From: Zopfochytrium polystomum
Taxonomy: Eukaryota > Chytridiomycota > Chytridiomycetes > Chytridiales > Chytridiaceae
DNA length: 22,693 nt
NCBI GenBank assembly: GCA_025765615.1
Contig: JAIVFJ010000577.1
Location: 1 to 22,693 of the forward strand
Direction of reading: 5' to 3'
Of this stretch, positions 17,895 to 22,693 are shown piece after piece. The notes under the pieces were generated by a model. That model saw nothing but the letters and a program-made list of their open reading frames with translations, searched no databases and was not told the origin of the DNA. How positions within the stretch are numbered: the stretch's first letter is position 1; each line of letters opens with the position of its first letter. Both the position numbers and the translations under genes were made by a program.

Positions 17895-20544
17895 TCACCG
17901 CGCAGCGCCTCGTTTTGCTCCGGCGACGACCGACTGAAACACCGTGCTTCCCCCGCCGGGGTTTGCAGCCAACCCCAACGGCAGTGGCGATTCCGCCCGC
18001 AGCAGCTGCTGTCGCTGAGGTGACAGCTGCTCCGGTAACGGAATCGGGGAGAGCAAAGCCCGCTTGCGCGGAGACACAAGCCCGGTCCTACGCGCCGACA
18101 GTGGCGGCGGCGGTGGGGGCGGAGGCAGCGGCAGGCTTCCCAAAGCCGCTGCGGCCGAGAGTACTGCTGTCGGACGTGCATACACGCTGAGTTCGCCCTG
18201 TCGTGGAGGGAATGGTGTCGGGGCGTGCGCGAGCTGGATAGCGAAGCGTAGGAGCGGTTGAAAAGTGTTGTGCGCGGTATCGAAGAGGGACGAAGGAGTT
18301 CCAGACGTGCGAAGTCGTTGGCTTTGGAGGCGAGTTAGGGTGTTGGAGAGGTCTGGGTTGAAGATTGTGTGAGTGGCAGTCCCATCCAACAAAACCATCA
18401 ACTCGAAGGGGTGAGGAAAACAAAAGGAAGCAGTCCGGCATTCAGCACATACCTGTTGCAACGAACTGCCGGAATGCGGGGTCAGCCCTCCGGACCGTCC
18501 CAGCAATGTCGCCCGGTGCGCTCCGCATTTTTCGCTCTGTTTCCATCAAACTCGTGATCGACGGTGGCCCCCCAAAGGACGTTACCGGCCGCCTCCCCAG
18601 CTCGAAATTCTCTCGATAGCTCTGCACGCTCTTTGCGACTTCAACCAGGACTTCTTCGCAAAAGCCGGCAACGTGGCTGACTTGCTCCGTTTCCGGGTGT
18701 TTCGACAAGGTTTCGTCGGGTACGGCCAGCGAAAGCAGCTCTGGAATGGACCGCCAGCTGCGCGGATCTGAAAACACGGAAGAAAGCGCGCTTGTCCACT
18801 GACGTGCGAGCCGTTGGAAGCATCTGCTGAGTGAGGTGTCATGCGACTGTGCGGAACATGTCGCTTCCCTTTTAAATATGAGCTCGCTGCTGCGAAAAAG
18901 GCTCTGCAGGCTTGAGGTGCGTTGAGGGAGGCCTCGTGGGCTGGAAGCGAGAATCGGATCGTGGTCCGCTTGTTCATTGATGAAAAAGTCCCTCCGAAGC
19001 ACTGACGCGTAGAGGCCCCCCAAGGAAACCAGGTATTCCATCTCATCTGACCGAACGTTCGCTTGAGTGCCGTTTAGGACCTGATCAAAAAGCTCGGTCA
19101 ACAGTGTCCAGTCCCTCGTCTCGACGTAATGTGACAAAAGCAACGCTTCAAAGCTCGATAGGAGCGCTCCCAAGTGTGGGTTGCCAAGATCATCCCCTGC
19201 TTTGTCAAAAGAGGATCCCAACTAAAAAATAAGGCGTCGGTGAGTGCAGCCGGGTGAACCGTGTGTGGGCCTCACCAGAACTTTGGCGCAGAGGAGAAAG
19301 TCAAGCAAGTCTCGTTCAAAGCCCTTTGCAAGCCTCTGTTCTTTACTGAAATATGTGAGAATAGCATTGCTTTTAATGTCGAGTTAAGCCCACTCCACCT
19401 GTTTTTAAGACATCCCAAAAGCTGCTCGAACGGCGGATTGTATGCCGTCGTTGAAATCAGCTTTTTGAGAAACTGTAAAGAGCTTCCCGGCCGTCCGAGT
19501 TCCGAGGTCTGATGTATCCCATCGTCCCAAGATCGCCAAGCAATTATGTGCGAGAAAACGGCAAAGAGTTTCTGGTGGGTCGATCTGCCGTTTAATGAAG
19601 AAATTAATCCAATTAGCATAATTCGTGCTAAAACTTACAGCTCTCGGCGAGCATGGACGCAATTCCAAAACACAGAGCATAGCGATGTGTCCAAAAGATT
19701 GTCGACGTCGGAAAGTAGGAATTGGCTAACGCGCACAACGGATTCCAGGCTGTGTATCTGAAGTTAACGAGCTGCCTTTCACTCCTAGTACAATTCAAGT
19801 TGCAAAGACCTACAAGAGCCCACTATGCATCTCTGCCTTCGTCGGTGCGCTTCCGGAACGCAAAGGAGGAAGGAGAAGTAGCAAACATTCAAGGCACTGC
19901 GAAAAAGCCGGCAATGAGCTCTCCGGAGGCGAGCCGCTTTGGTCTAGTAATCCATTTCCAAAAAAGGCTGTGCACATGAGGTCGACGAGGAGGTTGTAGA
20001 GTCGCAATGAATACGACATTACAGCGTCAAGAATGTCCTAGGAAAGCGTCTTAGCTTTAACTGGAGCAGGAGATAATAAAGTTTCAAACCGGTGCGGTAG
20101 TGGCATGCTCGGAGCTCGTTGAAATCACGAGTATCACTTCCAGGACACGCAAAAGCAGCAGTATCGTTTCCTGTCATGTGCAATAATTGAAACGATCAGC
20201 ACTCGTTCTCAGGAGCCGCTACCGCGATTTTACTTTTACGACAGGAATGACACAAGCGTCGGTGAGGGCGAGGAATTCGGAAATCGAGTCGATGGCACTG
20301 CGGTTGTCGCAGTCCGGCATCACCAGGGTCCCCACCAGATCCGCCGAACAAGACTCCATCCTGCAATTAGCCGATCGGGGGGTCAGGCTCGCGCGATTGC
20401 TCACAAGAGTGATGCGGGTGGAGGGGTTTGGGAGTACCTCGTAAAGATATTTCTTGCGATGGCGGGACAATCGTCGAGCTCGGCGGTCTCGAGCCTTCTG
20501 AACTGCTGGCGCAGATCGAGGGCGTCGAGCTCGTCGTTGAGCAT
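17895..20544 (-). CDS. large unrecognised leucine-rich multi-exon protein
   Basis: Function unknown. Nine exons can be traced: 20544-20438, 20360-20240, 20170-20090, 20037-19814, 19757-19639, 19584-19399, 19345-19276, 19221-18453 and about 18401-17895, with introns of 51-77 nt. Phases match at most junctions; two (19814/19757 and 18453/18401) are off by one and suggest single-base errors. The protein, about 725 residues, starts MLNDELDALDLRQQF and is mostly amphipathic helix (ETILLLLRVLEVILV, LRLYNLLVDLM, LLSSFEALLLSHYVE, WTLLTELFDQVL), which could be an armadillo/HEAT-like scaffold; no repeat unit was proven. The C-terminal part is disordered, with a run of eight prolines near 18120 and many Ser/Ala. 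No signal peptide. It is divergent from the dynein-2 light intermediate chain gene with 93 bp between the ATGs, so shared control is possible. Confidence 0.7.
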
Positions 20545-20637
20545 GAGAGCGGCGAAAATTGTCTGAGGGGCACGGTCTATTTACCACCACAAAAAGAACG
20601 AAACAGGAAGAAAAAAAAATAATCGATCCCAAGGGCA
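20545..20637. promoter_or_regulatory. 93-bp bidirectional promoter
   Basis: The only sequence between the start codons of the large minus-strand gene and the dynein light intermediate chain gene. It holds an A-rich stretch (about 20609-20622) ending 15 bp before the plus-strand ATG. Both transcripts must start here or inside the opposite leader. No specific factor site was recognised. Confidence 0.6.
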
Positions 20638-22403
20638 ATGCGACCAACGCGACAGTTAGACGGCGCCATCGGATCTACGGCGTCGCTCGCCCGCAAGGAC
20701 ATTTGGACGCTAGCCAAGGAGGCAAAAGAGAGCCGGGACAAAAAGAACCCCTCGGCCGGTGAGCGGTGCAGCGCACACGCGAGTATCTTGCAATGCTCAT
20801 GCTCGTTTTCTCAGCGGCGGAAGATGGGTACGAGACGACCATGGTCGTCGTTGGCAACAGTCAGTGCGGCAAGTCCACGCTCATCCATCGACTGCGCAAT
20901 AAAGGTACCGAGCTCTCTCGCACCCTGGATGCTGACTGCTTTCGGCGCGACAGACGATGCACCGACACCGACCGTCGCTCTGGAGTACAGGAAAGTCGCT
21001 CGTTTTAGGCAAGCAAGAAATCTGATTCGTTTCTACAGGTTCGCGCGTAGCACGCGAGGCACTATAAAGGACGTTGCGCACATTTGGGAGCTTGTATGCC
21101 TGCTCCAACCGTTGTCCTCAGCATGACATCTCGTTTTCAAGCTGGGGGCACGCAGCTTGCGGGTCTCATGGATATTCCAGTCAGCGAAGCAAACATTCAC
21201 CTTATAACATTCGTTGTCGTTGTCGATCTGTCGCAGGTATCGGGAAGCCCTTCTCAAAAATTGATGCATTGCTCCTGGTTGATCACCAAAGAGACTAGCC
21301 CGCAGAAGCCATCTCAGTCCTTGAATTCTACATGGACAGAATCGCTGCGCGCGTTAAAACCATTCTCGACGGCCTGGAGCAGCGCGGGTCGAAGCGACCC
21401 CAAAGGCATGAAAGCTTTCGCACTGAAACGGTTTGGGCAAGATCACCCAGACCTCTCGAGGTAGGTGGCTCGCTACCCCGCTCGTCGGCCTGCCCACTAA
21501 CTTGGTCGCCATGCAAGCGATGTCATGAACATACTTCCAGTGCCTCTCGTGGTAATTGGATCGATGTACGATCGATTCGAGACTTGGAGCCGTAAGCCTT
21601 CTCAGTCATGAGCCGAAAGTGAGCCGAAAGCCAAAGTAACTCAGAGCTGCAGGGAGCGGAAGAAGCTCGTCACCAAATTTTTGGCGATACATGGCGCACA
21701 CCCGTGGCGCTTCTCTTCTTTTCGTTAGCTTGAAAGACGAAAACGCAAATGCCAAGGTGCGTTGTAGCACCTTGTATGATTGAGTTGACACTTCTCCGAA
21801 AACCTTAACCCAGGCACGAAAGCTGCTCAATCATCACGCCTTTCGCTCCTCTCACACTCGTTGAATTCACTTTTGATCACAACAAAGCGGTCACTATCAC
21901 AGCCGGTTGTCCAAAAAGGGCATTGCTAAAAGATAGTCAAACTAATAATACACATTTCCAGGGCGGATGCTCTCGCGAGATCGTCCGGCACCGTCCGAGG
22001 CTGGGCGCGCACAATGGGCAAATACAATTACTCGAGATACAGCACTTGGAGAAGGACTTGATTCCATTTTCCCCCGACGCGCTTACAGGTCTGTGGTTCG
22101 GCCAAGCTGCTCACTGAAAATTTTTGACGCTGCGAAGGAAACGAGGCCATTAACCTCGAGTTTGAAAAATACCCAGAACCCACAATAGACGCGCTGCGGA
22201 CACAAAAAGAGTTGAGTTTTACATGGGATTTGGCAAGAAAAACTCTAATTTTGAACCTAACATTCAATGAAAATAGCGAAGAGTTGCAAAAGCTACGAAG
22301 ATTGGGAGGTAGGAAGAGCTCAGTCTCCGGATCAGCGGACGCCATCGGTGGAATAGCGGGAAAGAGCTCCACACAAAGCAAGGCGTATTCGCGGTCCAGG
22401 TAA
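20638..22403 (+). CDS. Cytoplasmic dynein 2 light intermediate chain (frame-broken)
   Basis: Subunit of the retrograde intraflagellar transport motor (DYNC2LI1/D2LIC type). Conserved blocks: KDIWTLAKEAKE, P-loop GNSQCGKST (residues 54-62), PTPTVALEY, GTIKDVAHIWEL, GGTQLAGLMDIP, VVVVDLSQ, KGMKAFALKRFGQDHPDL, ILPVPLVVIGSMYDRFE, YMAHTRGASLLF, TIDALRTQKEL. At least eight short introns can be placed, among them 20759-20814, 20905-20953, 21237-21298, 21461-21517, 21592-21652, 21757-21813 and 22089-22137. One 48-nt gap (20991-21038) would need a GA-AG intron. Single-base shifts are needed near 21094, at C4 21398-21401, near 21592, near 21683 and near 21850. The exon 21962-22088 and the extreme C-terminus could not be fixed; 22403 is the last in-frame stop. 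Start is the ATG at 20638. The number of breaks is higher than in the other genes, so a decaying copy is possible. Confidence 0.82.
20991..21038 (+). other. possible non-canonical GA-AG intron
   Basis: A 48-nt in-frame stretch between VALEY and RFARSTRGTIKDVAH that the family lacks. Both edges read TACAG-G. The left edge GAAAGT looks like a GTAAGT donor with T changed to A, and the right edge TTCTACAG is a normal acceptor. Read through, it would add 16 residues without a stop. Confidence 0.5.
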
Positions 22404-22453
22404 AGCCAGACACTCAATTATGCGCTTGACAGCCCTAATTTCGGACCCCAGGG

Positions 22454-22693
22454 CTACGCTGCCGGGCCATTAGATGCGTTGGCTCGTATACTCTCTGCAA
22501 GCTCTTCTCGAAGAGCCTGGATTTCTGCCTGGAATTTTGTTTTAGAACGACAATAAATTGGACCACATTGGAAATCACCTTCAGATTAGAAACTGTCTTG
22601 GCCAACGAAATGTTTTGAGCTTTCAGCGTCGAACTTCGACGTCCCTGCTATGCTTAACCGAAACCAGTTCGACTTGCAAAGCTAATCGCTCTT
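22454..22693 (-). CDS. C-terminus of a coiled-coil protein (partial)
   Basis: Cut by the right edge of the window. Reads as heptad-rich helix: LALQVELVSVK, LKAQNISLAKTVSNLK, AEIQALREELAES, ending SNGPAA and a stop at 22456-22454. A 50-nt intron (22578-22529, donor GTGATT, acceptor TTCCAG) joins the last two helical pieces in frame. One base appears to be missing near 22640, between the outermost piece and the next. It is convergent with the dynein gene, with about 50 bp between the stops. Family unknown; coiled-coil proteins are common in cilia and centrosomes but nothing here shows that role. Confidence 0.65.

Noticed and set aside
17663..18190. 175-codon plus-strand open frame
   Set aside because: It lies opposite the disordered C-terminal exon of the large minus-strand gene and mirrors its Pro/Ala/Ser codons, so it is a shadow frame.
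1..22693. CRISPR arrays, prokaryotic operons, ribosomal RNA, long terminal repeats, toxin or virus genes
   Set aside because: None was seen. Spliced genes and eukaryotic protein families throughout show nuclear eukaryotic DNA.

Overview
The window is eukaryotic nuclear DNA, most likely from an early-diverging fungus that still makes a flagellum (a chytrid- or blastoclad-like lineage). The evidence is a Zn2Cys6 zinc-cluster regulator and a HisH-HisF fusion (HIS7), both fungal in style, beside a dynein-2 light intermediate chain, a part of retrograde intraflagellar transport that fungi without flagella lack. Genes carry many short GT-AG introns, mostly 48-76 nt, often with a CTAAC/CTGAC-like branch site just before the acceptor. 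Spacers are short and several gene pairs are convergent or divergent. The exact lineage is an inference.

Layout, left to right: (1) 5-1320 minus, Zn2Cys6 transcription factor; (2) 1796-3627 minus, HIS7 for histidine biosynthesis; (3) 4148-7203 minus, a spliced Crypton-like tyrosine-recombinase gene, i.e. a mobile element inserted between housekeeping genes, with a cluster of TGACAA-type motifs on its 5' side; (4) 7945-10412 plus, SLY1, the ER-Golgi SM protein, with ten exons; (5) 10479-11819 minus, a PP2C protein phosphatase convergent with SLY1; (6) 12589-12998 plus, a small unrecognised two-exon gene; (7) 13812-17075 plus, a secreted GH106-like alpha-L-rhamnosidase; (8) 17895-20544 minus, a large unrecognised, multi-exon, leucine-rich protein; (9) 20638-22403 plus, dynein-2 light intermediate chain, divergent from (8) across only 93 bp; (10) 22454-22693 minus, the C-terminus of a coiled-coil protein cut by the window edge.

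The genes are mostly independent housekeeping functions rather than one pathway. The ciliary gene, its divergent partner and the convergent coiled-coil gene at the right end are the only group whose layout hints at shared function.

The most striking property is that conserved genes are broken by single-base frame changes that introns cannot explain: in the zinc cluster, in HIS7, twice in SLY1 (both at A6 runs), in the GH106 gene, in the Crypton gene (at a TTTTTTG just before a stop) and several times in the dynein gene. Many lie in homopolymers, so sequencing or assembly error is the first explanation. Translational or transcriptional frameshifting is the exciting alternative and is easy to test.
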